A DNA stretch of 64,000 nucleotides from Bullera alba (GCA_001600095.1 BCIX01000003.1:1302001-1366000), one strand, 5' to 3'; shown: positions 48,001-62,778, counted from the stretch's first letter. Notes: generated by a model from the sequence alone, not told the origin. A program made the numbers and translations.

Positions 48001-50327
48001 TGCGACCCTCAAGACCCACTTTGATCAGTGGAAGGACGACAAGACAACTCACCGGGGTATGCCCGCCGAGCTCGAAGAGATCCCTCAACCAACGATCAGG
48101 AAGGGCGAGGACGACAACGGTCACTATGCCGAGATTATCGTTCCCGAGTCGTTCGAGCCGGGAAGCATCATGGTCTTTGCGACTGAGATGCCAGAGATGT
48201 CCAAAGACCTCGACAGCCAGATCCAATCTGGTGCTGACGAGGCATTCGGCGAGCTCGACCTTGTCGACCTGAACGTCATTCTCGACCGAGCCGATGGTGA
48301 AGAGAGAGACGCTACCGGTGGAGACGGTACCTACACCATCCCCAACTATGGCTCCTTGGTCTACTGCGGTCTAGAGGGCTGGATGCACCCACTTCGACAA
48401 GTCATGGAGAGCAACGATCTCGGTCACGCCCTTTGTGCTCATCTACGAGAGGGCACGTGGGCGTTCGACTACGTCCTCAACCGACTGGAAAAGCAGGTCA
48501 ATGATCTCCCCCGTTTGGCCAAACCCCATCAATGGTTGAAGACCCGATTCGACCTGATCCGAACGACCTGCCCTCCATTCATGCGTCCCAAATACTTTGC
48601 GCTAGTCATCTACACCGCGTACAAGGCTGCCCGAAGAGCGGTCGTCGAGCAATGCTCCGACTTCGTCTCCTCGGGTCACTCGTTGGTCCACGACCTCGCC
48701 ATGATCTCAGTCCAACAGTACGGTCTGGTCAAGAGCGCCAGTATCAACCCAAGCAAGCCGGTTGCCAGTTTGGCCGCTGGATTGCCACACTTCTCCGCTG
48801 GATGGGCGAGATGCTGGGGCAGAGACGTGTTCATCTCTCTGAGAGGTCTCTTCCTGACTACTGGAAACTTCCACGCCGCCCGGGACCACATCCTTGCATT
48901 CGGCACCACGCTCAAGCACGGTCTGATCCCCAACTTGCTCGACTCTACCCGAAACCCAAGATACAACTGCCGAGACGGTCCGTGGTGGTTCATCCAGAAC
49001 ATTCAAGACTACACGAAAATGTGCCCCAACGGCCTGGCGCTTCTGAGCGACAAGGTCAAGAGGCGATTCCCCGCCGATGACACTTGGGTCGAATGGGATC
49101 ACCCCAGGGCGTTCGAGTACGAGAGCTCTGTCGCTGAGCTCGTTCAGGAAATTGTGCAGAGGCACGCTTCGGGTATCGAGTTCAGAGAGTATAATGCCGG
49201 ACCAAACCTCGACATGGACATGAAGGACGAAGGGTTCAACCAGAAGATCTGGGTCGACTGGAACACTGGTATCATCTTTGGTGGAAACAGATACAACTGC
49301 GGCACGTGGATGGACAAGATGGGCTCTTCCGACAAGGCCGGCAACAAGGGTCTTCCCGCGACCCCCAGAGATGGTGCTCCTGTGGAGATCACCGGTCTGT
49401 TAAAGTCCACTTTGACGTGGCTGGACGGACTGTCGAAGCAGGGCAAATTCCCATTCAAGGGCGTCGAGGCTGTGATCGACGGCAAGAAGCAGACTGTCAC
49501 GTACAAGCAGTGGGCGGATCTGATCCAGCAAAGCTTTGAGCGGTGCTACTACGTCCCCGCGGACCCCAAAGAGGATTCTCAGTTCGACATCAACTCCGGA
49601 ATGGTCAACCGACGTGGCATCTACAAGGATGTGTATGGCACGCCAAAGGACCGAGAATGGTCCGACTACCAGCTCCGGTGCAACTTTACCTTAGCGATGA
49701 TCGTCGCTCCAGAGCTGTTCACCCCTGAGCGAGCCATGGGCGCGCTCAGAGTCACAGACGCCGTACTCCGAGGTCCACTGGGTATGAAGACGCTCGACCC
49801 CGCCGACTCGCAGTACCGCGGTGATTATGACAACTCGAACGACTCGACTGATCAGGCCGTGGCAAAGGGTTGGAACGTGAGTGGTCTCGGTCATACTATA
49901 AACTGGTGACGCTTTGCTGACGTACTGTAGTACCACCAAGGTCCCGAGTGGGTCTTCCCCACCGGATGGTTCCTCATGGCTTGGCTCAAATTCGACCGCA
50001 TCGCCGGCGAGGGCAAGAAGGTGAGTTCAAGTGCTATCCAGGTTTGGACTGCCAGTTGACATGCACCCAGGACCCATCCATTACGATGCAATATATCTCT
50101 GAGATCCTGCTCAAGCACGCTCAGCATATCGACAAGGACCCATGGAGAGGTCTGCCCGAGCTTACCAACAGTAGTGAGTACATCCTTCGGCATGGTTTGC
50201 AATATGCTGACACCCTTGACTAGACGGCTCGTTCTGCTACGACTCGTGCACGACCCAGGCCTGGAGTGCCAGTACCATCCTCGACGTCCTCGAGGAGATG
50301 CACAAGATCAACAATGGCAAGGCGTAG
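45011..50327 (+). CDS. GDB1: Glycogen debranching enzyme
   Basis: Bifunctional 4-alpha-glucanotransferase and amylo-1,6-glucosidase, degrading glycogen branches in the cytosol. About a dozen exons (for example 45011-45250, 45305-45471, 45513 onward), roughly 1,550 residues, the normal size. After an Ala/Pro-rich N-terminus, the transferase half (GH13-like) shows NMLHWAPLQQRG, GITDVVLNHTA, VFDGFRLDNCHSTPLHV (catalytic Asp) and LYIMAELFTGS (catalytic Glu). The glucosidase half (GH133-like) shows GLPHFSAGWARCWGRDVFIS, LIPNLLDSTRNPRYNCRD, YHQGPEWVFPTGWFL and ends SWNASTI-type sequence as QAWSASTILDVLEEMHKI. The ATG at 45011 is the only one in good context. No truncation or frameshift seen. Confidence 0.95.
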
Positions 50328-50536
50328 TAGTATAGATGAGGAGACGCATCGGGACAAGGACAATGAGTGCAATCGGAACAGCATGGTGAAAATTATATAT
50401 ACCCAGACCAGATTCGTGTATCGTTTGAAGTCGTTTACCATGCATTTTCCAGTGACTTGACAATGGGTCTGGAATCCAACGATGTGCAAAACGGGTATAC
50501 ATGCGCGCAAGATTAACTCTAATGGCAATGGATTGT

Positions 50537-52789
<2,253 letters not shown>

Positions 52790-53230
52790 ATTTGAGTTTG
52801 TCCCTGCTTTGACTGATGTTCGAGAAGTTACCGGGCTCCAGTCAGGCAGTGATGCGTCGCCAGTAGTGTGGATGATCGTCCTGTAGAAGTGCTGGCAAAC
52901 TAGTTAAGGAGCCTGGGGTTACAGCAAGGTTACAGCTGAGCTGTTCAAGAGCTGTTGCTGACTGCGTTTCAACATTTCGCCCGACGAGTCGTTTGACGGC
53001 GATCGCCGCCGTTCAAGTGGTTGGCTTGCAGCGGATCACAGCGTGTCAGCAGCCCTCAGCGCTCAGCCTCAGGCCTCCGCCGCCCAAGCGTGCCAATCGC
53101 TGGTGTTACATGCTCAGCGTCAGGGAGATGAGGCCAATGGATGGCTGGCGATTATATACATGCTTCACCCTAGCTTTGTCTGGTACTACACTATGACTAT
53201 GACGATAAAACCCATAACCTCCCTCTGGCA
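52790..53230. other. Intergenic: FRS2 promoter / KCH 3' flank
   Basis: 441 bases with both genes on the minus strand. A TATATA-like stretch lies near 53153-53159. Nothing else seen. Confidence 0.5.
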
Positions 53231-55133
53231 TTACCTGTAATCCCACCGACCAGCAGCGGGACCATGGCCTGGATTCCGACCTTGCCCTTGAGGATTCTGA
53301 CTCTGATTACGACTGGTGTACGCCGGACGTTGATCATACCCATATCGCGCCGTGTCGAGGGGTTCGTCATATGGCAGCCCATCGGGTGCGTCGTATCGCG
53401 GCTGTACGGCCATTTGGTTGGGCGAGTATGGCCGGTCATATTTCTGAGGTCCGTTGAACGAATCGTAGGAATCGAGGCGGACGGGTGGACGAGGGTTATT
53501 GAGTGAGCGGCTAGACGAGAATGAAGGGTTGGAGTTCGAATAAAGGCCATGAGGGGTGTTGGGCGGGTAAGGAATATGTTGCGATGATGGAGGTGGCAGA
53601 GGTGGGTAGGAGATGCCCAGAGGAGCGGCCATTGATGCAAGGTTGGTAGAGCTACAGACCAGACGTCAGTCATTGAAGCAGACACGTCTGGTGAAAGGTA
53701 CGCACCTGCCATATTCGTCGTAGCCGCGGTCATATGGCGGCTTGTAGTCCGGGGCCGGGGGGTATCCAGCTGATCGAGCGCCATACACCTCATACTCGGC
53801 ATACTGCTTGTCGCTCTTTCTTGTGCTGCTCCTCGACGGTTGGATCTTCAAGCTCGCCACGTCGTCATCGTTTAGCCTGACGTCGGGAAGGGTAGGTTGA
53901 GGGATGCTACCAGCAGGCATATCCTTGACACTGTCGGGTTTGCCAGCAAGCTTCTTCTCCAGAGCTGCGTTCCGCTTGATTCTCTCCCTTTGCTTCTTTT
54001 TGATCAACTCGGCTATCCGCTGGGTGCACCTGTCAGCATTGTTGAACTCGATTTCGCAATAACTTACCTTGTCCACCTTGTGGCAGACATACTCCTTCAG
54101 ATTGCCCTGGATGTAGCACAGGAGGGGTATGTAGCAGATGGCGGCGGCGATGAGGAGAATAAGTGAACCAGCGAAAATGAGCACCGTCGCGACGATGGAG
54201 AAGAGCAGCATTGCTGTGATGACCGAGCCATCAAAGTACGCCGAGATGTCGGTCGTCCAGCCGTTGGCGTAGCCGAACGAGTAGAGGGTCAGCGCGTTGA
54301 TAGATTGACGAGGTCCGTCGGCAAGCAGTAGTCGTTTCCATTCTGCAAAACGTAAATGTCAGCACGCGTTTGCCAGGGGAATCAGGTGTCGCACCTTTGA
54401 ACGCAAAGTAGACGAAGAAGGCAAAATCGTCTGCTCGCTTGGTAGAGTTGCTAATGTGACAGAACAGGCAAAAGTTGTCGTAGTTTTCTATGAGGACCGG
54501 TCAGTGTCTGAAAGCCCGACTGGCTTGGTCACTCACTGAGCGAGTAGTAGTCGTTTGCCTGCAGATTTGTGAAAGCATATGAGATGTCACGCGATTTAAC
54601 CACTTTCTGTGCTTTCCACGTTTCGTATCCAAGCTGAGGACGAGTCAGCCTCTGTTGGGTATTCTTAGTGATCCCGACTTACCAGCAAGAACGAAAAGAT
54701 GATACACCCGACAAAGACCCATTTGGCGATTGAAAACTTGACTTCGACGGCACAATTGTCTCCACATTTTCTCTGAATCGCGTTTGTCCACTACGTACCA
54801 TCAGCCTGTGCCTAAGTCTCCCTGAGTCTGCTCACATGATCTGAGAGGATGTACGTGGCGGCAGTGAAGATATCGAATCCGTACACCGCGACGTTTTTGA
54901 GTATGAGAATGTATTTCCAGACATACCTGTCGATTGTGAGTGGGTATCGCTGGTTGTCTGAATCTCTTGACTCACTTCAGTCTGGTCATAAAGTCATCTC
55001 GGTGGAACTCGCGGACGTTGATGAAGTCGAACTATGGTATGTCAGGCCGTACTCTTCCCCACCGCTGCTCGTTCAAAGGACCCACCTTGTGATCGGGCAC
55101 GATCTCTCTCTTCCAGTCGGCCTCGCAGCACAT
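53231..55133 (-). CDS. KCH1: KCH-family (Kch1/Prm6-like) potassium channel protein
   Basis: Plasma-membrane protein of the fungal KCH family, linked to low-affinity K+ uptake and Ca2+ signalling in mating or ER stress. ATG 55133, stop 53231, about nine exons. The start MCCEADWKREIVPDHK and the following FDFINVREFH are typical of the family. Hydrophobic helices are seen at YILILKNVAVYGFDIFTAAT, WVFVGCIIFSFLLLGY, FAFFVYFAF, and VATVLIFAGSLILLIAAAIC, followed by IQGNLKEYVCHKVDK, another family landmark. A basic helix (LIKKKQRERIKRNAALEKKL) and a long disordered Pro/Tyr/Ser/Gln-rich cytoplasmic tail follow. The tail is longer than in yeast Kch1. An MCC start could be lipidated; this is inference. 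Confidence 0.87.
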
Positions 55134-55827
55134 CTTCGCCTTCCGCTACGCCGAATTGTCGATCTCAGGCTGCTAGAGAGCTCGTCGTGATCTCAGATAC
55201 TGGTAGTATAGTCGAACGTGGCGATTGCTCTTGACGTAAAGTCTAAGCGCAGTCGCGCGAGGGGGGGCTGGCCGATGTTTCTTCGCGGGCGGAAGGGATT
55301 GTCGAGCGAGATATGGTGGGTCACGTTGTCCGTGCTGTATTCAAGTCATAGATGGTGTGATCCAGCTGAGCTACACGAGTCCAGTAAATGCGAAGGTCGA
55401 GGTCTATGTTGCTTCGTCGAACTAGTCCCAGTTTGGGCTGTTATGCGGAAGCGGTCGATGCGTTTCAGTCTGTGAACGCTTGGCGTTGACGTGTGGGACG
55501 AGTGTTGCGTGGTCTTCGTCCAGCGAAGATGTTGTTGTGATGTGAGGTACAATGAGCGTGAGTTAGTTGGCAGCTAGATGGTGTTGTCGATGTTGTTGGT
55601 TGTACAAGATGGATGTCGAGGGTTGTTGAACAAGGACGAGGATAGAATGCCAGATCCCGGAAAAGGTCCAGAACCTCTTTGTCCTCTGTCGTGTTTCATC
55701 TTTTTGGCCGCTCAGGGTCACTCAGGGTCATCACGCCTCCCAAACAATACAGGCACGTCACAGCGATCGTCGATGACATCCTGCTGGGTGCATTCTTGTC
55801 GCATCTCATCAATCTCATCCAGCTCTC
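55134..55827. other. Intergenic: KCH1 promoter / orphan 3' flank
   Basis: About 690 bases. A sequence near 55364-55378 resembles a tRNA A box on the minus strand, but no tRNA folds around it. No other gene seen. Confidence 0.45.
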
Positions 55828-56514
55828 TCACTCTGACCTCTCTAGGTCGAAGCAGAAGTTTCTGTAGGAATTGCTCGGTATAGCTTGCACAATTCCCCCA
55901 GCTGAGACTTCAGGCTGCTCGATGTGTCCGCGACCCTGACTCCAATACTGATCCGCTGTCGTCGGTTCTACATCCACCAAACCCCCTCCACTCTCATCAA
56001 AGTCCAAACCTAGGTCGGGACACTGTCGCTCCATCGCTATTCCCTGCAGCTCCTCAAGTAGAACTCCATCCTGGTCCGACTTGTCTCTGCCCATGGTGTT
56101 CCAGATTGTACTATGGTCTATCACGCTATCGATGATAACTTGAGCTCTCTGTGCTTCCGGATCCGTGTCCTGAAGGAGGGCTGACTCGACCGACGCTTTG
56201 AGCTGGTATCCCATCAGCCGGGCTTTAGAGAGGGAGCTATTGTATTTCTTCTTGGTCTTGTCCTCCTCGCTCTTGCTCTCAGAAGACGAGGCCGCACTGT
56301 TTGCTTTGAACTTTTTCAATCCGGCTCGCAGGTCATTGTCACCGTGAAGCGGACACTTCGTGCTACATTGATGCTCATATGGTTCGAAGGCCAAGAAGGT
56401 GAGACCGGCGATAGTCTCTTCAGCTCGACGCATCTCTAACTCTTTTCGAGCCCTCTCTAACCCCTCGGCTACGGAGCCAGGCATTGGCGTTGCCTCTCGA
56501 TCCCTGCTGCCCAT
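55828..56514 (-). CDS. Orphan protein, 228 residues
   Basis: Not recognised. A single uninterrupted frame from ATG 56514 to 55828. The N-terminal half is helical and charged (GLERARKELEMRRAEETIAG), then HQCSTKCPLHGDND supplies a small Cys/His cluster, a Ser/Lys/Glu-rich linker, a second helical block (ARLMGYQLKASVESALL), and an acidic C-terminus. Supported by length, codon use like its neighbours and a plausible start; no splice junction is needed. Confidence 0.6.
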   Translation of the reverse strand: MGSRDREATPMPGSVAEGLERARKELEMRRAEETIAGLTFLAFEPYEHQCSTKCPLHGDNDLRAGLKKFKANSAASSSESKSEEDKTKKKYNSSLSKARLMGYQLKASVESALLQDTDPEAQRAQVIIDSVIDHSTIWNTMGRDKSDQDGVLLEELQGIAMERQCPDLGLDFDESGGGLVDVEPTTADQYWSQGRGHIEQPEVSAGGIVQAIPSNSYRNFCFDLERSE

Positions 56515-56758
56515 GCTTGTGGTTCGAGATGTGCTCGAAGTGCCGGCGATGGAATGTAAGCGGATGGATGCGAGAGGTTATGCAATATGAGGGGCGTTTC
56601 CGAGAACGATAACGCTTCTGCACGGCGGGCTATAACCTTTATACATGATCACACGTATAAGCTAGAAGGCTGGTCAAACAACTCCTTTCAGCATCTCCGC
56701 GTCATATCTCATGTCACTCCGAGGCGTATCATCATAGTGCTGGACTAAGAGCTCAGCT

Positions 56759-57340
56759 TCACCTGTCGCTGAAATCAAGATCGTGAAATCTGTCTAGCGT
56801 GCCCTCTATCTCGGTCAAATGCTGGTTAATGGTATGTATAGCAGCCGAGGCCTTTCCAAGTGTAGTCGAAGCGCCTGCAGTCCCTCCTGCTCCAGATCCC
56901 CCCGGCTGTGAATCGGTCCACTTGGTCACAGTTCGAAGGCTCGTCCTGAGCTTGAGCAGCTTCTCCTGGCGGTACATTGGAATCGGGTCCTCGTCCCCGT
57001 CTTCTCCCCTGTCGAACCAGTACCACCTGTCAACCTCGTTGTCAAGATCGGCGGAGAGGGAGTCGACCGCTTGCTTCACCGTTTCGGGCATAGTTCGCGA
57101 ACCTCCTGGCTGAATCTCATTGCTCAGAGCGTTCAGGTAGAACTTGAGCGTGAGGATTGAAGGCTTGCTCTCTGTAACTCTCTCGTCCAAAGTCTTCTTC
57201 CAGCCTGCATAGGTCGGCGATGAGTCCGCTTTTGAAGTCTTTGTTGGAGTTGCGTTGCTCCCCGAGCCGAGAGCCGAGCCTCGCGCTCGCTTCGCCAGGA
57301 GGGACTCGGTATACTCTTTCGTCGGAAGCTTGAATGGCAT
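56759..57340 (-). CDS. Orphan protein, 193 residues
   Basis: Not recognised. Intronless frame from ATG 57340 to stop 56759. The N-terminus is basic and disordered with Ser/Gly/Thr, followed by predicted helices (ILTLKFYLNALSNEI, VKQAVDSLSADLDNEVDRW) and a C-terminal helix with HTINQHLTEIEGTLDRFHDL. It looks like a small helical or coiled-coil protein. No signal peptide or membrane segment. Supported by codon use and conserved-looking hydrophobic spacing only. Confidence 0.6.
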   Translation of the reverse strand: MPFKLPTKEYTESLLAKRARGSALGSGSNATPTKTSKADSSPTYAGWKKTLDERVTESKPSILTLKFYLNALSNEIQPGGSRTMPETVKQAVDSLSADLDNEVDRWYWFDRGEDGDEDPIPMYRQEKLLKLRTSLRTVTKWTDSQPGGSGAGGTAGASTTLGKASAAIHTINQHLTEIEGTLDRFHDLDFSDR

Positions 57341-57714
57341 GGCAACTGTTATTCAGGAATGGTGTCAAGCCCGTGAATCGACGTCCGCCCGTCAGTCAAT
57401 TTATATAAGTCGGGTTGATGCTAGCCAGTCAGCGAATCAAAGGATGGAACCGGGGTGATCTGAGACGCTTGATGGACAGCCCGACAAGGGAGGGATCGGG
57501 GTGGTGTGGCAAATTGAGTTCCAGCTCCATCGAAGTCGCCTGGGACAGGCCGAGCATCATGTCCAAGAGCTCTGTTCGGCCGAGACGAAAGAAGGTCAGC
57601 TTATTCAGAGACCGCTAGGAAGACAGTCGAGCTATGGAGGGTGCCGCAGTGATTCCGCTAGATGTGCATACCGTCCCTCGGCCTTGTATTCGACGGCCCC
57701 GAAGCCTAGCCTGG
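57341..57714. other. Intergenic: orphan 5' flank / HIRIP3-like 3' flank
   Basis: 374 bases between minus-strand genes. TATATAAGT on the plus side near 57401 may be part of the promoter region. Nothing else seen. Confidence 0.45.
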
Positions 57715-59108
57715 TCAATCACTGTCATCACCCAGAAAGTCCATAACAGCGCTTAATGCGGACTAAGTCAAGATCAACTTTATGCTACGTCCATCAATAC
57801 GCTTCACTCACCTCCTCCTTGGGTTTGTCCACAGAAGACTCATCCTCCTCCTCATCGGGATCTACCGACTGGTTCCCACTCCGGCTGGCCCTTCTTTCAG
57901 GCGCTGACAGCCCCCGCTTTGACTCGAACTCCCTGACGTCGTCTACCAGGGTGTCAGCTAGTGAGGAGGGCTCTACCTGAGGCGGACACTCACTCAGTTC
58001 CGCAGCTAGCTCTCTGCGTTCTTTCAATGCCTTGGCTTTACCTAAACTCGGGGCACCCTTCATCCCTAGTTCTCGCAGGATCTGCTCTAGATGCCTTTTC
58101 TGATCCCTCGGCTAAAGACATGCGTCAGCAGGATTTGAACTGCTCATGAGAAAGACTTACTGATGTGATATCGGCGAACTCCTTGGACCTGCTCGTCGTG
58201 AGATCGGGTCATTCCCTTCTGCTGACACAGCCATAACTCACCACTGCTTTCGGGTTCCGCAGGCGACCACGATTCTCTTCAGATCTGCGACTTTGGCCTC
58301 TTCGGGCGAGAGCTATGGATCGAATCAGCACCGGATCCTTGATGTCCCATTCTGACGATACCCCCGTCACTGGAGCCGACTTACGCCTTCGTTGGGATCC
58401 TTCTTCTTTCGCTTGCCATCCGAGCTCTTCCTCCCTTTCGTCGGTCTCTCCTCATCTTGGCTGTCGTCACCTGCTCCAGACTTCCTCTTCGCCTTGGTCT
58501 TGACCTGTGATGCCGTGGTACCTTTGGCTTTCCCGCGAGCGGGAGGAACGTCGTACACCGAGCTCATCTCCGATTCCGACTTATCCCCCGCATGTTCGCG
58601 CCTTTTCTCCGCTGCATCATCATCATCCTCGATACTATCTTGCGGCTCCTCCTCGTCTTCTTCGTTGAAATCATTCCGTGATGTTGCTGTACCCTTCCCA
58701 TTGGCCGCTTTGGACTTTGGCGGCGGGGAGGCACTGGATTCCGATACCGGTTCCTCTCTAGATCTTGCCTTGCCCTTTTTAGACCCTTTCTGCTTGGACG
58801 GTCCACTCTCAGCATCACACGTGTCCTCTTCCTCGAGAGACGGATCGTCCTATGGCTGGTTAGTGACCGTAATGCGCAGCTATCATACACCATCTACGTA
58901 CCAGGGCTGCTTGTACGGCGGCTTTGACCTCCTTCTTCCATTTGGAGTCTTCTAACCCTTCTTCCCCCAGTCCCAACTTCTCACTGATGGTGCGCCTAGC
59001 CCAGCCCATGGTGAATTTACCCTGGCTGAGCAGGCCATGGGGACCAGACACAGAGCGCACTACATCATTCGCTGTCCTCTGCAGAAGTGGTAATTTCGAG
59101 CTATTCAT
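57715..59108 (-). CDS. HIRIP3/Chz-like histone chaperone
   Basis: Nuclear protein with the organisation of HIRIP3: a short N-terminal DEK_C-like helical domain (WARRTISEKLGLGEEGLED then WKKEVKAAVQAAL), a long disordered acidic and basic middle with several Lys/Arg clusters likely to be nuclear localisation signals, and a C-terminal domain that binds H2A-H2B in relatives. The last shows AKVADLKRIVVACG, KQWSKEFADI, RHLEQILRELGMKGAPSLGK and KALKERRELAAELSE. The final 51-nt exon (57765-57715) ends MDFLGDDSD, which restores an acidic C-terminus typical of this group. ATG 59108; about seven exons, roughly 345 residues. Identification rests on the C-terminal block. Confidence 0.78.
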
Positions 59109-59510
59109 GTTGTGGAGAGAGGAAGGAGGTTTGATTCGCTGATCAAGAATAAGTACCACAGGAATTGGCGTGGCTGCTTCTGTGACCAGCGACCACGAAC
59201 CGTTCGCGTCGCTTGTTGATCAGCAAGATCAATGGTTTCAATGAGGCAGCGAACATGACGACCAGAAAATGTTGCACCACGGGACGCGATCGCGAGTCGC
59301 GACTCGGAAACAAACCAAGCGCGTGTGGAGTCCTGCGGAGTGCGGACCTGCAGCGTAACTACTCCTCGACAGTCCTCGACATTCCAGCTAAAGCACTGCA
59401 CGGGTGTTCTCGCGGCAAGACTCGTAACGATGACATGCGGCAATGCTTCTCTATGTACAGTTATCCGAACCATGATAAAATCCGTGCAAATGTCCTTCTC
59501 ACTACAACAT
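59109..59510. other. Intergenic: HIRIP3-like promoter / GH16 3' flank
   Basis: About 400 bases between two minus-strand genes; nothing else identified. Confidence 0.45.
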
Positions 59511-61089
59511 CTATAAGATCATTCCCAACCCCATGACCAGACCTCCCGCGATGGCAGCAACCCAACCGAGACCTGCACCGTCCCACTGTTGGTGAACCCT
59601 GGACCCAGCACCAGTGGGGTTTGACGCGCCGGAAGCACCGCTCTGACCGGCTCCAGCGGAGATGGTGGTCGTAGGGGAGTTGGATCGTGCTGATCCCGAG
59701 GCGGAAGCGCTCGACGAAGGCGACGACGAGGCACCGTTGGACGAATAGATGTTGAGGTAGTTGATCTCAAAGTAGGCGTTGGCGTAGGTGGCCGAGGCAT
59801 CGTCAATGACATACGTCGTGTAGCTATAGGATGTTAGCGTCTGCATTTCATGCACAAGAAGATTCACCCACCAGGTGTTCTGCGCGACTAGAGGAGGGCA
59901 TGTCTGCTGCAATAGGTCGGCCTGTCCAGCCCAGCTACCGCAGAGAGCGATGTTGATCGTAAGGATTTGAGCTAAAGCCAGCCTGTAAGCTTGAGATAAA
60001 AATTAAAGCTCGTCTCACTTACGACCGAAGTACTTGGAGATGTCGCAGCCTGATGACAGGTAAGCGGCAACTGGGGTACCGAAGCTCGCCGTGTCGATGG
60101 AGGTGGCGTCGGCGGTCAAGCTGCTGGGTACAGCGGATCGCTGAAGACAGTCAGCGTCCTTCTCTAAACTCGATCCAGGTTTCACTCACAGTGAAAAACC
60201 AAACTCTGATACCGTCCGTGGCAAACTCTGCGACATAGACACCTCCTCCGGCGGCAGCGAAGCCGGGACCATACGAGTTGGCATTGGCGTCGTTGATGAC
60301 ACATCCAGCACCGTAGTTGGCCTCCGTGGAACAGTTGTTGTTGGCGACAGTGCCGGTAATTGTACCCGAGTCGATGATGCAACTGTTGCAGTCAGCATAC
60401 GTAATGCCACTCGCTCTTGGCGATACTCACTCCGCGGCGTCGGCGTGCAGAGCAACCTGGTTGGCAGCTTGGTTGTTGATTCCCTCGATGATGTCGATCT
60501 CACCCTCCTCTGGCCAGGTGCTTCCCTCTGGAAGGTCTGTCAGCCTGTATCCTCTCCAGCACGCAGATTTACTTACGGGTCCAGAAGGCGGGCCAGACTG
60601 AACAGCCATATGGCATGTGTATGCTGTCAAAGACCCACACCGTGCCGATATCGTAGGCCGTTTTGGACAATAGCTTTGGTGCATACCGCTTCTCGTTGTA
60701 TGGGACGAATGACGTGTTGTCGACTAAGCGAGAGTCAGCACCACATTCAACTGAGTAGGCGAAGACTCTTGATGTGCTGACTGGTAGAGCACACACGCCA
60801 AGAGGAATGCGCGGGCGCCTCACCTTTCATGATAAACGTCCCCGAACTTGTTGGGTAGTAGATCGAGGTATTGCTCGGAGCGGCCCAGAAGGTGTCTCCG
60901 CTCGTCGTGTTGTCGTACGGCGATGGGTCCGCTCGGAAGCCATCGCTATAGGCAGTGTCAGCTGTGATCAGTTGGTGGCCACTGGACAACTGACATGAAG
61001 TTGTCTCCTTTCCATGACTCGATTCGAGGGTATACCGTTGCAGAGACCAGAGGCAGCGCCAGAGCGGCGAGTGATGCGAGCTGCAGCAT
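59511..61089 (-). CDS. GPI-anchored GH16 family glucanase or transglycosylase
   Basis: Secreted cell-wall enzyme of glycoside hydrolase family 16, acting on beta-1,3(4)-glucans. ATG 61089 gives MLQLASLAALALPLVSA, a clear signal peptide. Stop at 59511; about eight exons, roughly 350 residues. The catalytic signature EGEIDIIEG (nucleophile E, acid/base E) is intact, with WPAFWT before it and GCVINDANANSYGPGF and GIRVWFF after it. The C-terminus is Ser/Ala/Gly-rich, ending in a hydrophobic tail (GWVAAIAGGLVMGLGMIL) after small residues, a typical GPI attachment signal. Whether it hydrolyses or remodels wall glucan cannot be told from sequence. Confidence 0.9.
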
Positions 61090-62293
61090 GGTGTGTAGAG
61101 CGGGTTTGCGATAATTCGATCGAGAGTGATGAGAGTAAAGAGTCAAGCTTGAGTCGACTCTGTGATCGGTGATGATGGTGCAACGATACAAAGGATGTTT
61201 GTGACCACTAGTTGAGCAACCAAGACTTTTTCTGGATCGTCTAAATTGCCTCGAGGGCTGCGATCTGTTGTCAACACGGGAGTCTGGCCCTGAGACGGCC
61301 CTGGCCTTCCTCTCGTCTCCCGCCTTGACTCGCTCGTTTCATCCTTTTGCCACCCAAGCCGCAGTTTCAGTGCATTCCAGTGGCGATGCTGAAACGATCG
61401 CCGGGCGGCTGGCAAAGTCTACGGCAAAGTCAACCGGTGGATCATGCCAGATCATGCGATCATGCCTCTGCCAACCTATATTAGTAGCTACTGTAGCTGG
61501 TAGTGACCGTAATGGAATCTGTCAAGCAGTAGTACGTACTGTGCCGCACTGTCTACTGTAGGGGCTGTGAGAGGTTGCCATATCCGACTCATAACGCCGA
61601 CTGCGAAACCCGGACGAATGCCTCGCTACGGTTCGTATTTGCTGTGCGGAACTGCGAGACGTGTCCGCTTGCGTCCATAACAATAGTCGTATTGCCGCCC
61701 TTCTTTGGGTCATACTGCGACGAGCGTAGAGCTTGGTGTCCAGGGAGACTCGGCCGGCCCTGCAATCTTGCCTGAGTTTGCAAAGCTAGGGCTCAATGAA
61801 GAATGAAGGTGTTCATGTCGACCGACTTCAGAAGCGCATGAAGTTCTCAGTACGCTCAGTGCTGGTAGAACAACTCGCTGGGTCTAGATATTTCTAGAAG
61901 TACGTATGAACCTCAAAGGTGGATCACATGCAGTGTTGGAGGCTACTGTATAAGTGAACAACACACAAGATCCCATTCGTGTGTTTCACCTCATTTTCCG
62001 TCTGACCCGACTCAAGGGAAGAGACCGATATCCGTCTTCAAGCGTCTTTGCGGGACAATCTAGCTTCCATCGAGGAGCAACTCAGCCCCCGCGTCACACC
62101 TCTGCCTGTCCAAGCGACTCCCAGATTGTAGCGCCGCTTGAGTCTGTAGTCCACACGATGAGAAGCCGATACCGGGTCTTGAGCTTGGCGAAATTTGCAA
62201 GTGCGACTCATGTATGACTCGCTGTGACGCTGAATTGGCTCAACAACTTCGTCCCACCTCGATCCATCGACCAATAAACTTAGCAAACTAGCC
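61090..62293. other. 1.2-kb intergenic stretch
   Basis: Between divergent genes, so it should contain the GH16 promoter and that of the small orphan. Several open frames occur on both strands but none has a recognisable domain or consistent splice signals. No tRNA or other RNA gene recognised. Confidence 0.5.
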
Positions 62294-62778
62294 ATGCCAT
62301 TCTCCAGCAGTCTGGTCAATGGATTCCAATTCAGCGGTAGTTCTAAGAGTAGTGGACTTTTGCTTGAGGATCCCGAAGAGACCAAGCGAATGGACGAAAC
62401 GGTTGTAGAGTGGCTCCAAAACGGCCAGTTCGAGAACATCATCGTGAGTCTCCTTTCCAAACACTCCCTTTCCCGGGCAAGGTCTATGGTGATGGCTGAT
62501 CTTTCAAGTAGACAGGCATTGTCAAAAGCCCAATGGCGCGTACCAACCCGGGAAGACTGGACAAACTCTCCGCAACATGGCCATGCGATCCGCAGAAGAG
62601 CGTGAAGACGGAGACGGACCTCATCCGTGCCAAGATCGAGCTGTCGGAGGGCTCGAAGATCAAGTACAACAAGAAGCTCGTGGGAGACGGGGGGACAGAC
62701 CCCACCGACCAAGTGGACTCGGTCGTCCAGCAGCTCAGAGAGTACTACACCGAGAAGCATTCCTCGTTACTCGAGTAA
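62294..62778 (+). CDS. Small orphan protein, 138 residues
   Basis: Not recognised. Two exons (62294-62443 and 62512-62778) joined in phase 0 by a 68-nt intron with GTGAGT and TAG. The protein has an N-terminal Ser-rich segment, an acidic helix (ETKRMDETVVEWLQNGQFEN), then a basic stretch (MARTNPGRLDKLSATW) and a C-terminal helix with VVQQLREYYTEKHSSLL. Choosing the acceptor at 62511 rather than one 5 nt downstream gives a long conserved-looking frame instead of an early stop. No signal peptide or membrane segment. Confidence 0.6.

Noticed and set aside
47915..49909. Separate 664-residue gene
   Set aside because: It is an internal part of the debranching enzyme, joined to the upstream exons by a GTGAGT...CAG intron ending near 47953.
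55364..55378. tRNA A-box-like sequence on the minus strand
   Set aside because: No D stem, anticodon arm or T arm at the right distances.
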